Assembly: GCA_027019165.1 (NCBI GenBank)
Contig: JALUXC010000002.1
Location: 310,001-374,000, forward strand
Length of the DNA stretch: 64,000 nucleotides
Reading direction: 5' to 3'
Source: Pseudophaeobacter sp.
GTDB taxonomy: Bacteria; Pseudomonadota; Alphaproteobacteria; Rhodobacterales; Rhodobacteraceae
The position numbers were made by a program, and so were the translations under genes. Each line of letters starts with the position of its first letter. Position 1 is the stretch's first letter. Shown piece after piece: positions 38,357-47,785 of the stretch. The notes beneath the pieces are model-generated. The model worked only from the letters and a program-made list of their open reading frames with translations. It was not told the DNA's origin and ran no database searches.

Positions 38357-38751
38357 AAACGGTTCTTGTTTCGGCCGTTGCCCTGATTGACGTTGAAGGG
38401 CGGATCCTGCTGGCGCAGCGCCCCGAGGGCAAATCCATGGCCGGTCTGTGGGAGTTTCCGGGCGGCAAGGTCGAAGCCGGGGAAACCCCGGAGGCGGCCC
38501 TGATCCGGGAGCTGGAAGAAGAGCTGGGGATCAACACCTGGTCCTCCTGCCTTGCTCCGCTGACCTTTGCCAGTCACAGCTACGACGACTTTCACCTGCT
38601 GATGCCGCTGTTTGCGTGTCGCAAGTGGGAAGGCATTCCCCAGGCGCGTGAAGGTCAGGTGCTGAAATGGGCCCGTCCACAGGACCTGCGCGACTATCCG
38701 ATGCCGCCTGCCGACATTCCGCTGATCCCCATCCTGAGGGACTGGCTTTAG
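38353..38751 (+). CDS. mutT: MutT-type Nudix hydrolase (8-oxo-dGTP diphosphatase)
   Basis: 132 residues from ATG 38353. The Nudix box spans about 38-60 ([17 protein letters not shown] then EEELGI), with all metal-binding glutamates. Similar in size to E. coli MutT, which clears 8-oxo-dGTP. LLAQRPEGKSMAGLWEFPGG is typical of this subgroup. Translationally coupled to argJ. Confidence 0.93.
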   Translation: MKTVLVSAVALIDVEGRILLAQRPEGKSMAGLWEFPGGKVEAGETPEAALIRELEEELGINTWSSCLAPLTFASHSYDDFHLLMPLFACRKWEGIPQAREGQVLKWARPQDLRDYPMPPADIPLIPILRDWL

Positions 38752-38928
38752 AGGGCGGCAGCGTTAAATCTTAAAAAATAGGATGGCCGAAAAAGCGTGC
38801 TTTCGGGACATGTCATGTTTTTTTGGCTGATCTAGGGGTTTTTTACGGTAGAAACACCAGCCTTGGTGGGTTTCGATTAAACTTGGAAAGACTTTGTTAA
38901 CCTTTTTGTCAAAAAATAGACACACTAT

Positions 38929-39159
38929 CACGCAGTGAACCTCTCCAAAGTCTCCCTGAAGAAGGACCAGGATACTCCAAACTAAGCAAGGCCGGGCTGT
39001 CCTGGTCCGAGGCTGATTCATACAGGCACATATCTAAAACCGACCGCAGATAGGTGGGCGTTGCGCATTGGCGCCCCCGTTTCCCTCAAGTTCCGCGGCA
39101 CAAAAAACCAACCACTCACACTCCCAGAGGGCAGCCTATTGGCTGTCCTCGACCTTTTT
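38929..39159 (+). ncRNA. Candidate small RNA (weak)
   Basis: Inferred transcript of about 230 bases from a weak TTGTTA-17-TAGACA promoter to a plus-strand hairpin with T-run at 39127-39159. An internal 9-bp inverted repeat (38964-38972 with 39000-39008) could fold a stem. There is no plus-strand gene downstream for it to lead. No known family recognised; checked by eye against SRP RNA, tmRNA tag and 6S patterns without a match. Confidence 0.25.
39127..39159 (+). terminator. Plus-strand hairpin with T-run in the mutT-infB gap
   Basis: 10-bp stem with one G-U pair, GAGGGCAGCC (39127-39136) and GGCTGTCCTC (39141-39150), loop TATT, then GACCTTTTT. It is 376 bases past mutT, so it more likely ends a separate transcript than the mutT mRNA. 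Confidence 0.5.
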
Positions 39160-39203
39160 GGGGTATGTCTGCCCCTCAAAGGCAAATTCAAACACCCAAA
39201 CGA

Positions 39204-39234
39204 AAAAGCCCCGGATCAAAAATCCGGGGCTTTT
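39204..39234 (-). terminator. Intrinsic terminator of the rimP-nusA-infB operon
   Basis: Perfect 13-bp stem AAAAGCCCCGGAT (39204-39216) and ATCCGGGGCTTTT (39222-39234), five-base loop. On the minus strand it is followed by a T-run, 24 bases after the infB stop. The A/T arms make it usable on both strands. Confidence 0.9.
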
Positions 39235-39257
39235 CAAATTTCATAAACATCAGCGTG

Positions 39258-41756
39258 TTAGTCGAGTTTGCGTTCGACTTCCTGACGCTCAAAGATCTCG
39301 ATGACATCACCTGCGCGGATGTCTTCGTAGTTTTCAAAGGCCATACCGCATTCCTGACCGGACTGAACCTCTGCCACTTCGTCCTTGAAGCGCTTGAGGG
39401 TCTTCAGCGTGCCTTCGTGGATCACCACGTTGTCGCGCAGCAGACGCACCCCAGCAGAGCGGCGTGCAACCCCTTCGGTGACCAGACAGCCGGCGACCTT
39501 GCCAACGTTGGATACCTTGAAGACGTCCTTGATCGTCGCGTAACCGATGAAGTTTTCCTTGATCTCAGCCGAGAGCAGACCCGAGGCAGCGGCTTTCACA
39601 TCGTCCACGAGGTCGTAGATCACCGAATAATAGCGGATCTCGACACCCTTCTGGTTAGCAGTGTTCCGGGCCGAAGCATTGGCACGCACATTGAAGCCAA
39701 AGACCGGAGCGCCCGAAGCTTCGGCAAGGCCGATGTCCGTCTCGGTAATGGCGCCCACGCCCGAGTGCAGCACGCGCACGCGCACCTCTTCGTTGCCGAT
39801 CTTCTCCATCGCCTGAACGATCGCCTCGGCAGAGCCCTGCACGTCAGCTTTCACCAGGATCGGCAGCTCGGCGACGTTCTCGTCTTCCTTGGCCTTCTGC
39901 ATCAGCTGCTCAAGGGTGGTCGCGGCACCGGCAGCAGCCCGCTTGTCCTTGGCGGCTTGCTCACGGTAGGCGGCGATCTCGCGGGCCTGCGCTTCAGTTT
40001 CAGTCACGTTCAGCACGTCGCCCGCTTCGGGGGTGCCGTTGAGGCCCAGAACCTCAACCGGGACAGAAGGACCGGCTTCCTTGACGCGCTCTCCCTTGTC
40101 GTTGATCAGCGCACGGACCTTGCCGTACTGCTCACCCACAACAAAGATGTCGCCCTGACGCAACGTGCCGTTCTGAACCAGAACCGTGGCAACCGGGCCG
40201 CGGCCCACATCGAGCTGCGCCTCGATCACGGCGCCTTGGGCCGCGCGGTTGGGGTTGGCCTTCAGTTCAAGAATTTCGGCTTGCAGCGCAATCGCTTCAA
40301 GCAGTTCGTCCAGCCCCTGACCGGTGTGGGCCGAAACTTCCACATCCTGAACTTCACCGGACATGGCTTCAACGATCACCTCGTGCTGAAGCAGCTCTGC
40401 ACGCACCTTATTCGGATCGGCGGCCGGTTTGTCGATCTTGTTGATCGCCACGATCATCGGCACGTCGGCGGCCTTGGCGTGGTTGATCGCCTCGATCGTC
40501 TGCGGCATGACCGAATCGTCTGCGGCAACAACCAGAACAACGATATCCGTCACCTGAGCACCGCGCGAACGCATCGAGGTAAAGGCGGCGTGGCCGGGTG
40601 TGTCGAGGAAGCTCAGCACCGCACCGCTATCGGTTTTGACCTGATAGGCACCGATATGCTGGGTGATGCCGCCGGCCTCGCCTGCCACAACACGCGCGTC
40701 GCGGATGGCGTCCAGAAGCGAGGTTTTGCCGTGGTCAACGTGCCCCATGATGGTGATCACGGGCGGACGCGGCTGCAGGTCTTCTTCCTTGTCTTCGACT
40801 TCCTTGATGACGTCCTCGACGTCGGCGTCGGAGACACGAACAACCTTGTGGCCGAATTCTTCGATGATCAGCTCGGCGGTGTCGGCATCAATGGTTTGGT
40901 TCTGCGTGACCATCATGCCCATCTGCATGAGCGATTTCACAACATCGCCAACACGTTCCGCCATACGGTTTGCCAGTTCGGAAACCACGATGGTTTCCGG
41001 TAGCTGCACGTCGCGGATTACCTTTTCGCGCTCGACCGAACCACCCATGGCCTTTTGACGCGCGCGCTCCTGCTTTCGTTTCATCGCAGCCATGGAACGT
41101 TGGCGTCCGCCTTCGCCAGTGGCCTGGCCAAGAGTCAGCTTGCCCGAGCGACGTCCCTCGTCACGGCCCTTGCCGCCACGGCCACGCTCTTCACGCTCGC
41201 GGTCTGACTTGCGCGGGGTCGGCTGACCACCGCCCTTGGGCGCGCCACGTCCGGCACCGGCGCCGGAAGACTTTGCCTTGGCGGGCTCTTCGGCTGCTGG
41301 GGCCGCAGCCGCACGTTTGGCGGCTTCTTCGGCCTCTTTGCGCTTACGTTCTTCTTCTTCAGCCTTCAGGCGCGCTTTTTCTTCAGCTTCGCGCTGCTCG
41401 CGTTCCTTGGCTTCCTGTTCGGCGCGACGGCGCTCGCGCTCTTCGGCGCGGGCCTTTTCCTCAGCCTCACGTTGCGCAGCCTCTTCGGCCTCGCGTGCCT
41501 TGGCAGCCTGAAGCGCCTTCAGCCGACGGGCCATTTCCGCATCGGTGATACCCGCAGGGCGACGAGAACCGTCCGTCGCAGGAGAGGAGCCGCTGCCCCC
41601 TTTACCCGCACCCGGCTTGGGAACCACAACGCGCTTGCGCTTGGTTTCCACCACGACATTCTTGGTCCGCCCATGGCTGAAGCTCTGTTTCACGTTCCCA
41701 GGCCGGGAACCAGCACCACGCAAACCCAATGTCTTTTTGCCGTCACTATCGCTCAT
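39258..41756 (-). CDS. infB: Translation initiation factor IF-2
   Basis: 832 residues. Long charged N-terminal part with an Arg/Glu/Ala coiled coil (about 75-150) and Gly-rich stretches, then the IF2 N domain, the GTPase domain (G1 [10 protein letters not shown] at 338-347, then [14 protein letters not shown]) and C-terminal beta-barrels. Brings fMet-tRNA to the 30S subunit. Last gene of the rimP-nusA-ylxR-infB operon. Confidence 0.99.
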   Translation of the reverse strand: MSDSDGKKTLGLRGAGSRPGNVKQSFSHGRTKNVVVETKRKRVVVPKPGAGKGGSGSSPATDGSRRPAGITDAEMARRLKALQAAKAREAEEAAQREAEEKARAEERERRRAEQEAKEREQREAEEKARLKAEEEERKRKEAEEAAKRAAAAPAAEEPAKAKSSGAGAGRGAPKGGGQPTPRKSDREREERGRGGKGRDEGRRSGKLTLGQATGEGGRQRSMAAMKRKQERARQKAMGGSVEREKVIRDVQLPETIVVSELANRMAERVGDVVKSLMQMGMMVTQNQTIDADTAELIIEEFGHKVVRVSDADVEDVIKEVEDKEEDLQPRPPVITIMGHVDHGKTSLLDAIRDARVVAGEAGGITQHIGAYQVKTDSGAVLSFLDTPGHAAFTSMRSRGAQVTDIVVLVVAADDSVMPQTIEAINHAKAADVPMIVAINKIDKPAADPNKVRAELLQHEVIVEAMSGEVQDVEVSAHTGQGLDELLEAIALQAEILELKANPNRAAQGAVIEAQLDVGRGPVATVLVQNGTLRQGDIFVVGEQYGKVRALINDKGERVKEAGPSVPVEVLGLNGTPEAGDVLNVTETEAQAREIAAYREQAAKDKRAAAGAATTLEQLMQKAKEDENVAELPILVKADVQGSAEAIVQAMEKIGNEEVRVRVLHSGVGAITETDIGLAEASGAPVFGFNVRANASARNTANQKGVEIRYYSVIYDLVDDVKAAASGLLSAEIKENFIGYATIKDVFKVSNVGKVAGCLVTEGVARRSAGVRLLRDNVVIHEGTLKTLKRFKDEVAEVQSGQECGMAFENYEDIRAGDVIEIFERQEVERKLD

Positions 41757-41764
41757 AAAGCTCT

Positions 41765-42385
41765 TTATCCTTCCGTGCGGCCGCTGCCGCCCACCATTTC
41801 GCGCAAACCCTGCAATCGTTGCGCTTCCTCTACAACACGTTTGCTGAGTCCACCAGAGGCAAGCGCCGCATGTATCACAGTTTGACGCCCAAATGCCATC
41901 CCCAGCTCATCCGCAGAGAGGCAACCGATGTATTTTCCCCGGTGGGGCGTGCTCAGTTTCGATTTTCCGCGCCCGGATCCATCGGACGCCTGAATGAGGA
42001 CGGATGCTTCTTCTTTCAGCAGCCAATCCTTGACTTTCTCATAGCCGCCAACCGCATCACCTGACTTGCGCGCCAGGCTGATCAGGTCAACGAGACGACG
42101 CAAAACCTGGCGCTCGACCTCATCGACGAGGCCTTCGGGCACATCTACCTGGGCCTTGAAGCCACGGGCAAAGAGCCTCCTTTTGACTGCCGTATCTAGC
42201 GCCGAACGGCTCGCTGTCACGTAAACGCCGCGACCGGGCAATTTACCTAACACATCGGCAACAACCTGACCATCCGGCCCAAGCACAAAGCGGACAAGAC
42301 CCTCTTTGGGTTGGATCTCACCTGTTGCAATGCACTTGCGCTCCGGACCGTCATCCCGGTCTTTTGCCGCGCCACCACGAGCCAT
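41765..42385 (-). CDS. YlxR (DUF448) RNA-binding protein with L7Ae-like C-terminal part
   Basis: 206 residues. N-terminal YlxR domain (about 15-90: [19 protein letters not shown] and [12 protein letters not shown]) joined to an L7Ae/YlxQ-like domain (about 95-190: [18 protein letters not shown]). In Firmicutes these are two separate genes, while in alphaproteobacteria the fused form sits in this same place between nusA and infB. A role as nucleoid-associated or RNA-binding regulator is known for YlxR homologues only. Confidence 0.88.
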   Translation of the reverse strand: MARGGAAKDRDDGPERKCIATGEIQPKEGLVRFVLGPDGQVVADVLGKLPGRGVYVTASRSALDTAVKRRLFARGFKAQVDVPEGLVDEVERQVLRRLVDLISLARKSGDAVGGYEKVKDWLLKEEASVLIQASDGSGRGKSKLSTPHRGKYIGCLSADELGMAFGRQTVIHAALASGGLSKRVVEEAQRLQGLREMVGGSGRTEG

Positions 42386-42416
42386 TCAGCCTCTCCTTCT
42401 CAGAAAGCCGCCGGGA

Positions 42417-44045
42417 TCAGGCCCCGGCGCCCTCCTCTTCGGCCTCATCACCGTCAACTTCTTCTTCAGAGGCTTCCGGCTCCAGCTCAGCCGGATCAAC
42501 CCAGCCAAGCAGAACGCGGGCCGTCATCACCATGTCCTGCGCTTCTTCGAGCGACATGCCGAAGGGTTCCAGAATACCATCGTCCTTGACACGCTCGCCG
42601 CCGTCGGTGGTCCAGCCACCGGCCAGTTCCCAGTCAGCGCAGGTGGCAAAATCCTCAAGGTTGAGGATGCCATCCTTAGCCAGCGCCTCTACCATCTGGG
42701 GAGTGAGACCGTCAAAGTCAATGAGGCTGTCCTCGGCACCCAAGCTGCGGGCCGCATCGATGGCCGCTTTGGCCTGCGCCTCCAAGTAGTCGCGCGCACG
42801 GGCCTGCAGCTCCTCGGCGGTGCCTTCGTCGACGCCGTCGATGACGAGCAGCTCATCCAGCTCGACATAGCCGACCTCTTCGAGGTTGGTGAAGCCTTCG
42901 GAGACCAGAAGCTGGGCAAAGAACTCGTCCAGATCCAGGGTTTCCATAAAGAGCGCGGTGCGGGCCTCGAATTCCTTCTGGCGGCGCGCCGATTCTTCTT
43001 CTTCGGTCATGATGTCGATGTCGAGCGCGGTCAGTTGCGAGGCCAGACGCACGTTTTGACCCCGGCGACCGATGGCGAGGCTCAGCTGTTCTTCGGGGAC
43101 GACCACCTCGATCTTGCCGGCTTCTTCGTCCAGAACCACCTTGGTGACTTCTGCGGGCTGCAGCGCGTTCACCAGGAAGGTCGGCTGATCCTCGTTCCAC
43201 GGGATGATGTCGATTTTTTCACCCTGGAGTTCGTTCACCACGGCCTGAACACGGCTGCCGCGCATACCGACACAGGCCCCCACCGGATCGATGGAGCCGT
43301 CATAGGAAATGACGGCGATCTTGGCGCGCGAGCCAGGGTCACGGGCCACGGCCTTGATCTCGATGATACCGTCGTAGATTTCCGGAACTTCCATCTTGAA
43401 CAGCTCGGCCATGAATTCCGGCGCGGTGCGGCTCAGGAAGATCTGCGGGCCGCGCGGTTCGCGGCGCACGTCCTTGATGTAGCAGCGGATGCGGTCGTTC
43501 GGGCGATAGCTTTCGCGGCCGATCTTTTCGTTGCGGCGCAGGATGGCTTCGCCGGCGCCCACATCGACGATGACGTTGCCGAATTCCTCGCGCTTGACGA
43601 GACCGTTGATGATGGTGCCCGCACGGTCCTTGAATTCTTCGTACTGGCGGTCGCGCTCGGCTTCGCGCACCTTCTGCAGGATCACCTGCTTGGCCGACTG
43701 CGCCGCGATGCGGCCCATTTCCACCGGCGGAACCTCTTCCACAAAGGTGTCGCCCACCTGCGGGTCTTCCATGTACTGCTTGGCCTGTTCAACGGTCATC
43801 TCGGCCTGGTAGTTCTCCAGGTCCTCATCCGCAACGACCGAGCGCACGCGAGTGAAGGTCGCCTTGCCGGTCTTGCGGTCGATGGACACGCGGATGTCCA
43901 TCTCGCTGCCGTAGCGGCTTTTGGCCGCCCGGGCGAGGCTTTCTTCCATGGCTTCGACCACCAGACCGGGGTCGATCATTTTTTCGCGCGCCACGGCTTC
44001 GGCGGTTTGCAACAGCTCAAGCTGGTTTGCAGAGGTGATGGCCAT
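42417..44045 (-). CDS. nusA: Transcription termination/antitermination factor NusA
   Basis: 542 residues. N-terminal RNA polymerase-binding domain, S1 domain (about 135-200), two KH domains (GSRVQAVVNELQGEKIDII, then AIGRRGQNVRLASQLT), acidic C-terminal repeats with LVSEGFTNLEEVGYV and an acidic tail. Controls pausing, termination and rRNA antitermination. ATG shares a base with the rimP stop (TAATG). Confidence 0.99.
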   Translation of the reverse strand: MAITSANQLELLQTAEAVAREKMIDPGLVVEAMEESLARAAKSRYGSEMDIRVSIDRKTGKATFTRVRSVVADEDLENYQAEMTVEQAKQYMEDPQVGDTFVEEVPPVEMGRIAAQSAKQVILQKVREAERDRQYEEFKDRAGTIINGLVKREEFGNVIVDVGAGEAILRRNEKIGRESYRPNDRIRCYIKDVRREPRGPQIFLSRTAPEFMAELFKMEVPEIYDGIIEIKAVARDPGSRAKIAVISYDGSIDPVGACVGMRGSRVQAVVNELQGEKIDIIPWNEDQPTFLVNALQPAEVTKVVLDEEAGKIEVVVPEEQLSLAIGRRGQNVRLASQLTALDIDIMTEEEESARRQKEFEARTALFMETLDLDEFFAQLLVSEGFTNLEEVGYVELDELLVIDGVDEGTAEELQARARDYLEAQAKAAIDAARSLGAEDSLIDFDGLTPQMVEALAKDGILNLEDFATCADWELAGGWTTDGGERVKDDGILEPFGMSLEEAQDMVMTARVLLGWVDPAELEPEASEEEVDGDEAEEEGAGA

Positions 44046-44662
44046 TACTTGTTCTCCTCTTCGGACCCTTCGGTCACTTCGCCCTCAAGGGGCGCATCTT
44101 CGATAACGTCGTCAAAAGCATCTTCGTTCAGCGTGCCCGCCGCCTTGCGCTGGCGCAGCATTTCCTTGATCAGATCGTCGGTCAGCACCAGCTTTGCATC
44201 GCTCAGCCAGTCGAATTTGAGACCGATGGTCACGGTTTCGCCGTGCTCCTCGATATTGATCAGAACCTCGTCATCCTCGATCCCTGCCAGTTCGCCCTTG
44301 AAGCGGCGGCGCCCGTCGATCAGCTCGGCGGTTTCCAGCTTGGCCTCGTACCCCTCGAACATGTCAAAGTCCTTGAGGCGCGTCAGAGGTCGGTCGATGC
44401 CGGGGCTCGAGACCTCCAGCGCGTAGGCATCCAGGATCGGGTCTTCGACGTCCAGCACTGCGCTGACGGCATTGGAGATCTCGGCGCAGTCATCCACCTC
44501 GATCCCGCCATCGGGCTTGTCGGCCATGATCTGCAGGGTCGTCGTCTTGCCGGACATCAGCCGGATGCGGACCAGCTCATAGCCCATATCCTCGATCACC
44601 GGGGTGATGATCTCGGCAAGGCGGCGGTCAATCGCGGCTTTGGCAATCAGGTCGTTGGTCAT
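44045..44662 (-). CDS. rimP: Ribosome maturation factor RimP
   Basis: 205 residues from ATG 44662 ([21 protein letters not shown]). RimP N-terminal alpha/beta domain with [12 protein letters not shown] and [15 protein letters not shown], followed by the SH3-like domain with [13 protein letters not shown]. Needed for 30S assembly. First gene of the nusA operon. Confidence 0.97.
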   Translation of the reverse strand: MTNDLIAKAAIDRRLAEIITPVIEDMGYELVRIRLMSGKTTTLQIMADKPDGGIEVDDCAEISNAVSAVLDVEDPILDAYALEVSSPGIDRPLTRLKDFDMFEGYEAKLETAELIDGRRRFKGELAGIEDDEVLINIEEHGETVTIGLKFDWLSDAKLVLTDDLIKEMLRQRKAAGTLNEDAFDDVIEDAPLEGEVTEGSEEENK

Positions 44663-44703
44663 TCGGGTTCCAGCTGTCGTTAGAACAAAGGTCGTGCGGA
44701 CAC

Positions 44704-44727
44704 AAAAAAACGGGCGCGCGGCCCGTT
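44704..44727 (-). terminator. Intrinsic terminator of the pip / binding-protein unit
   Basis: 7-bp stem AACGGGC (44709-44715) and GCCCGTT (44721-44727), loop GCGCG. On the minus strand a run of seven T follows. It lies after the binding-protein stop (44842) and before rimP (44662), separating the two operons. Confidence 0.85.
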
Positions 44728-44841
44728 GAAAATCCCGGTGGAGCTTTGGACCAGAGCCCAACGCGCCGCTGTTGTGACAGGCATATACGCCTGATGGGGC
44801 GAATCTGCAAGGAGAAGTTCAGATCGTCGTCTTGCAGCGGC

Positions 44842-45687
44842 TCAGATCCGCCACCACCGTTCTGCAATGCGCCCATCGTCCAGTGCCGTGCGACTGCCAA
44901 CGGTACGGGGAATGCCCACGTCCGAGCGCGCGGCCAGAGCCATATCGCTGGCCGAAGGGTGATACAGGAACCCGCCCTTTTCGATCAGCCCATCTGGTGC
45001 GGGCAAGGCCGCCACATCCACATACCCATCGCTCAGAGCTTCAGCACGGACCTGCGCATCAGGGATCACGATCACCTCGACGGTTTCCACCCAGCCGGCA
45101 TGACCGGACTTGTAGTGATCTACGACTTTTGTCGCGCGGAAATGGCGACCGTCCTGTGCGCGCTCCACTCGATAGCAGCCGGTACCCACAGCCTCGGCAA
45201 GCGGCAGATCCTGCTTGCCTTCCGGTGAAACCGAAAGCGCCGGATTGGCCAAAAGATAGGGAAGATGAGGATTTGCACCAGTCAGAGCGATTTCGATCCG
45301 GTGCTCCGACAACTGTTGAACCGAGGCCACTTCGACCCCTTCAATCGTGCTCTTGTCCAGGGACGCAACAACATCTGCAGCCGTCAGAAGTGCACCATCA
45401 TGGAACCGCACATCCCGGCGCAGGTCGAAGGACCAGGTTTTCGCATCCGCGCTGCTGTGCCAGGCCTCTGCCAGTTCGGCGCGCAAGACGCCGTCGGGCG
45501 CGATTTCGGTCAGGGTATCAAAGATGGCCCCGCGAGCGACCTGCTCCATCAACCCGTCCTGACGCGGCACCGCCAGACGCAGCACGCCACCCGCACGTGG
45601 CGCGGCCACAAGCGATGTGCCCGTGGCCGCCAGCAAGGCAGCGGCCGCACCAGAGGTGAACAGCGCGCGGCGGTCGATACGGGTCAT
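44842..45687 (-). CDS. Short peptide-type ABC substrate-binding protein (SBP_bac_5)
   Basis: 281 residues. Twin-arginine-like start (DRRALFTSGAAAALLAATG), then GGVLRLAVPRQDGL, FDTLTEIAPDGVLRAELAEAW and WSFDLRRDVRFHDGALLTAADVVASLDK, standard for DppA/OppA-type proteins. Those usually run to about 500 residues; here the second large lobe is mostly missing, and the chain stops soon after the region around GTGCYRVERAQDGRHF. The stop is natural with a good terminator. No permease genes adjoin. Coupled to pip by ATGA. Confidence 0.82.
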   Translation of the reverse strand: MTRIDRRALFTSGAAAALLAATGTSLVAAPRAGGVLRLAVPRQDGLMEQVARGAIFDTLTEIAPDGVLRAELAEAWHSSADAKTWSFDLRRDVRFHDGALLTAADVVASLDKSTIEGVEVASVQQLSEHRIEIALTGANPHLPYLLANPALSVSPEGKQDLPLAEAVGTGCYRVERAQDGRHFRATKVVDHYKSGHAGWVETVEVIVIPDAQVRAEALSDGYVDVAALPAPDGLIEKGGFLYHPSASDMALAARSDVGIPRTVGSRTALDDGRIAERWWRI

Positions 45688-46664
45688 GGCAGCAGCTCCT
45701 CGGCAATCCGGTCCATCGCGCGCACCAGTTCAGCGCTTATTCCCGGCTCTGACAAGGCATGACCTGCATTGCGGATCATTTTCAACTCTGCATTTGGCCA
45801 CAGCTCATTCAGGCGCCAGGCCGAGGTGGGCGGGCAGATCATATCATAGCGACCCTGCACGATGATGCCGGGAACATGCGAAATGCGGCCCATATTGGCG
45901 AGGATCTGACCGTCAAAATCAAGAAAGCCGCCGTTGATGAAATAGTGATTCTCAAGCCGAGCAAACGCACGGGCATAATCACCGGGACTTTCGCCGCCAT
46001 GACCGTTGGAATGAACCGAGGCGAGCGCATTCTCCCAGGCGGACCAGGCGCGGCCAAAGCGGATTTCCTCCTGCATGTTCCCGGAAAACAGGCGTTTATT
46101 GTAGGCCTTGATCATGTCTCCCCGCTCATCGTCAGGAATGAGGGAAACAAACCGCTGCCAGGTTTCCGGCCAGAACCGCCCCGCACCACCGCCGTAGAAC
46201 CAGTCCAGCTCGGCCTGGGTCATCAGGAACACCCCGCGCAAGATCATGCGCTGCACCCGGTCGGGGTGAGTCTGCGCATATATCAGCGCCAACGTCGCGC
46301 CCCAGCTGCCGCCAAACAACAGCCAGCTGTCGATCTCGAGCGTCCGGCGGATCTCTTCCATGTCGGCCACCAGATGCCAGGTGGTATTGTTCTCGCAAGA
46401 CGCATGCGGCCGTGAGCGCCCGCAGCCGCGCTGATCAAAAAGAATCACCCGAAAAAGCTTGGGGTCGAAATAGCGACGCATGGCCGGGCTGCTGCCGCCA
46501 CCCGGGCCGCCATGGCACACCACCACAGGGATGCCCTTGGGGTTCCCCGATTGCTCTACATAAATGCTATGGCCCTGCCCTACATCCAGCATGCGCTGGT
46601 CGTAGGCGTCGACCGGGGGATAAAGATACTGCACTGCGCGCTTTTGGTCCGAGTATTTGTCCAT
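45684..46664 (-). CDS. pip: Proline iminopeptidase
   Basis: 326 residues from ATG 46664 ([18 protein letters not shown]). Alpha/beta hydrolase, S33 family: oxyanion motif [19 protein letters not shown], catalytic S120 in [12 protein letters not shown]-terminal His in [10 protein letters not shown]. Releases N-terminal proline from peptides. Starts 49 bases from the divergent ubiG and overlaps the peptide-type binding-protein gene, which suggests peptide use. Confidence 0.95.
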   Translation of the reverse strand: MDKYSDQKRAVQYLYPPVDAYDQRMLDVGQGHSIYVEQSGNPKGIPVVVCHGGPGGGSSPAMRRYFDPKLFRVILFDQRGCGRSRPHASCENNTTWHLVADMEEIRRTLEIDSWLLFGGSWGATLALIYAQTHPDRVQRMILRGVFLMTQAELDWFYGGGAGRFWPETWQRFVSLIPDDERGDMIKAYNKRLFSGNMQEEIRFGRAWSAWENALASVHSNGHGGESPGDYARAFARLENHYFINGGFLDFDGQILANMGRISHVPGIIVQGRYDMICPPTSAWRLNELWPNAELKMIRNAGHALSEPGISAELVRAMDRIAEELLP

Positions 46665-46713
46665 TACTGACCTAACTAGTCTAATAGGCACAAAAGAACA
46701 CACGGAGACAGGA

Positions 46714-47463
46714 ATGCAAGCGCATCAATCCACGGTAGATCCGTCCGAAATCGCCAAATTCGAGGCAATGGCCGCGGAATGGTGGGATCCGAATGGCAAG
46801 TTCAAGCCGCTCCACATGCTCAACCCCTGCCGTTTGGACTATATCACGTCGCAGATTGCCGGTGAATTTGGGCGGGATCTGACCCAGAAGGACTCCTTCC
46901 AAGGGTTGCGTCTGCTGGATATTGGCTGCGGCGGCGGTCTTTTGTCTGAACCCATGGCGCGGCTTGGTGCCGAAGTGGTGGGTGCCGATGCCGCAGCCGG
47001 AAATCTGCCCGTTGCGCGCATCCACGCCGAACAATCCGGCCTTGAGATCGACTATCGACACACCACAGCCGAGGCCCTGGCCGAAGCGGGTGAGCAATTC
47101 GATGTGGTCCTGAACATGGAGGTGGTGGAACATGTGGCCGATCCGCTCAGCTATCTGACGGCGACGCAGCAGCTTTTGAAGCCGGGCGGTTTGCAGATCT
47201 GCTCGACCATCAACCGCAATCCAAAAAGCTATGTCATGGCGATCTTTGGCGCCGAAGTGGTGATGCGCTGGCTGCCCCGCGGCACCCACGAGTGGAACAA
47301 GTTCATCACCCCGGATGAACTGTTTGATCTGCTCGGCAAAGCTGGATTGGAGCCGGTGGACCGAAAGGGATTCGTTTTCAACCCCGTCACCTGGAACTGG
47401 TCGATTTCGGCGCGTGATCTTTCGGTGAACTATGTCACTGCAAGCACCAAACCTTCTGCCTAA
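46714..47463 (+). CDS. ubiG: Ubiquinone biosynthesis O-methyltransferase UbiG
   Basis: 249 residues from ATG 46714, with CGGAGACAGGA upstream. Begins [21 protein letters not shown], typical of UbiG, then SAM motif [18 protein letters not shown] and [12 protein letters not shown]. Methylates both phenolic oxygens during ubiquinone synthesis. Divergent from pip. Confidence 0.98.
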   Translation: MQAHQSTVDPSEIAKFEAMAAEWWDPNGKFKPLHMLNPCRLDYITSQIAGEFGRDLTQKDSFQGLRLLDIGCGGGLLSEPMARLGAEVVGADAAAGNLPVARIHAEQSGLEIDYRHTTAEALAEAGEQFDVVLNMEVVEHVADPLSYLTATQQLLKPGGLQICSTINRNPKSYVMAIFGAEVVMRWLPRGTHEWNKFITPDELFDLLGKAGLEPVDRKGFVFNPVTWNWSISARDLSVNYVTASTKPSA

Positions 47464-47521
47464 GGCGCAACAAGACGGAAATCCTATACGAAAGGATAGG
47501 CGCCCCCATCCCAATGGATGC

Positions 47522-47550
47522 TTGGCCTGATAGGATTAGTAGCGTATTAA
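47522..47550 (+). promoter_or_regulatory. Sigma-70-like promoter inside the post-ubiG gap
   Basis: TTGGCC (47522-47527), exactly 17 bases, TATTAA (47545-47550). Predicted start of transcription near 47557. No plus-strand gene follows, so the product would be a non-coding RNA. Confidence 0.45.
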
Positions 47551-47556
47551 CTGACC

Positions 47557-47719
47557 GTTCGGTTGGGTTTTCTGACCGGCGCCGGGCACGCGCCCAGAAC
47601 CGAGTGAATGCTGTACCCGATGGTTGTCCAGGCAGTCCCGATGGGGTTGCCCGTCACTCACGGAACCAGATGGGGATATTCGAGAAAGGGATGCCTGAAT
47701 AAGGTGTCCCTTTCTTTTT
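47557..47719 (+). ncRNA. Candidate structured small RNA, about 160 bases
   Basis: Bounded by a 17-base-spaced promoter and an intrinsic terminator. Two stems are visible before the terminator hairpin. One is an arm at 47566-47601 (GGTT..CTG pairing with CAGAACC, inside it GGCGC with GCGCC). The other is a closed domain GAGTGA (47602-47607) with TCACTC (47654-47659) holding a further inner helix (ACCC 47615-47618 with GGGT 47644-47647). It matches no RNA family I recognise. A ubiG 3' untranslated region that is cut out as a small RNA is the alternative. Confidence 0.45.
47683..47719 (+). terminator. Intrinsic terminator of the candidate small RNA
   Basis: Perfect 9-bp stem AGAAAGGGA (47683-47691) and TCCCTTTCT (47707-47715), 15-base loop, followed by TTTTC. 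The opposite strand lacks a T-run after the hairpin, so it serves the plus strand. Confidence 0.75.
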
Positions 47720-47785
47720 CAGGATTTTTGGTGGTTCTCGCTAACGGAGCTTTCCACGTCGTGATCTTCCATTGGCTGTACCAGA

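Larger units (their letters stand above)
38752..39257. other. Gene-free 506-base gap between mutT and infB
   Basis: No convincing protein gene. The left part (38765-38935) is notably AT-rich. It contains a weak promoter-like pair, TTGTTA (38894-38899) and TAGACA (38917-38922) with a 17-base spacer; an inverted repeat GGACCAGGA (38964-38972) with TCCTGGTCC (39000-39008); and two hairpins listed separately at 39127-39159 and 39204-39234. A plus-strand small RNA from about 38929 to 39159 is possible. Confidence 0.5.
47464..47785. other. 322-base gap after ubiG holding a candidate small RNA
   Basis: No protein gene. It holds a promoter-like pair (47522-47550), a structured stretch and a plus-strand terminator (47683-47719), described as separate entries. 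The first 60 bases after ubiG contain only a weak 5-bp hairpin without T-run. Confidence 0.6.

Noticed and set aside
38801-38826. GACATGTC followed by a run of seven T, considered as a mutT terminator
   Set aside because: The palindrome leaves no room for a loop, so no stable hairpin forms.
38764-39021. 85-codon minus-strand open frame in the mutT-infB gap
   Set aside because: No ribosome site, mixed composition unlike a domain, and it crosses the AT-rich non-coding tract.
39054-41003. Plus-strand open frame of 649 codons opposite infB
   Set aside because: Antisense shadow of infB produced by strong third-position GC bias. It also reads through the infB terminator.
41270-41520. Repeat-rich tract considered as a mobile repeat
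   Set aside because: It is the Glu/Arg/Ala coiled-coil coding part of infB, normal for IF-2 N-terminal regions.
42306-44426. Plus-strand open frame of 706 codons opposite nusA and rimP
   Set aside because: Antisense shadow; no ribosome site and unlikely amino acid composition.
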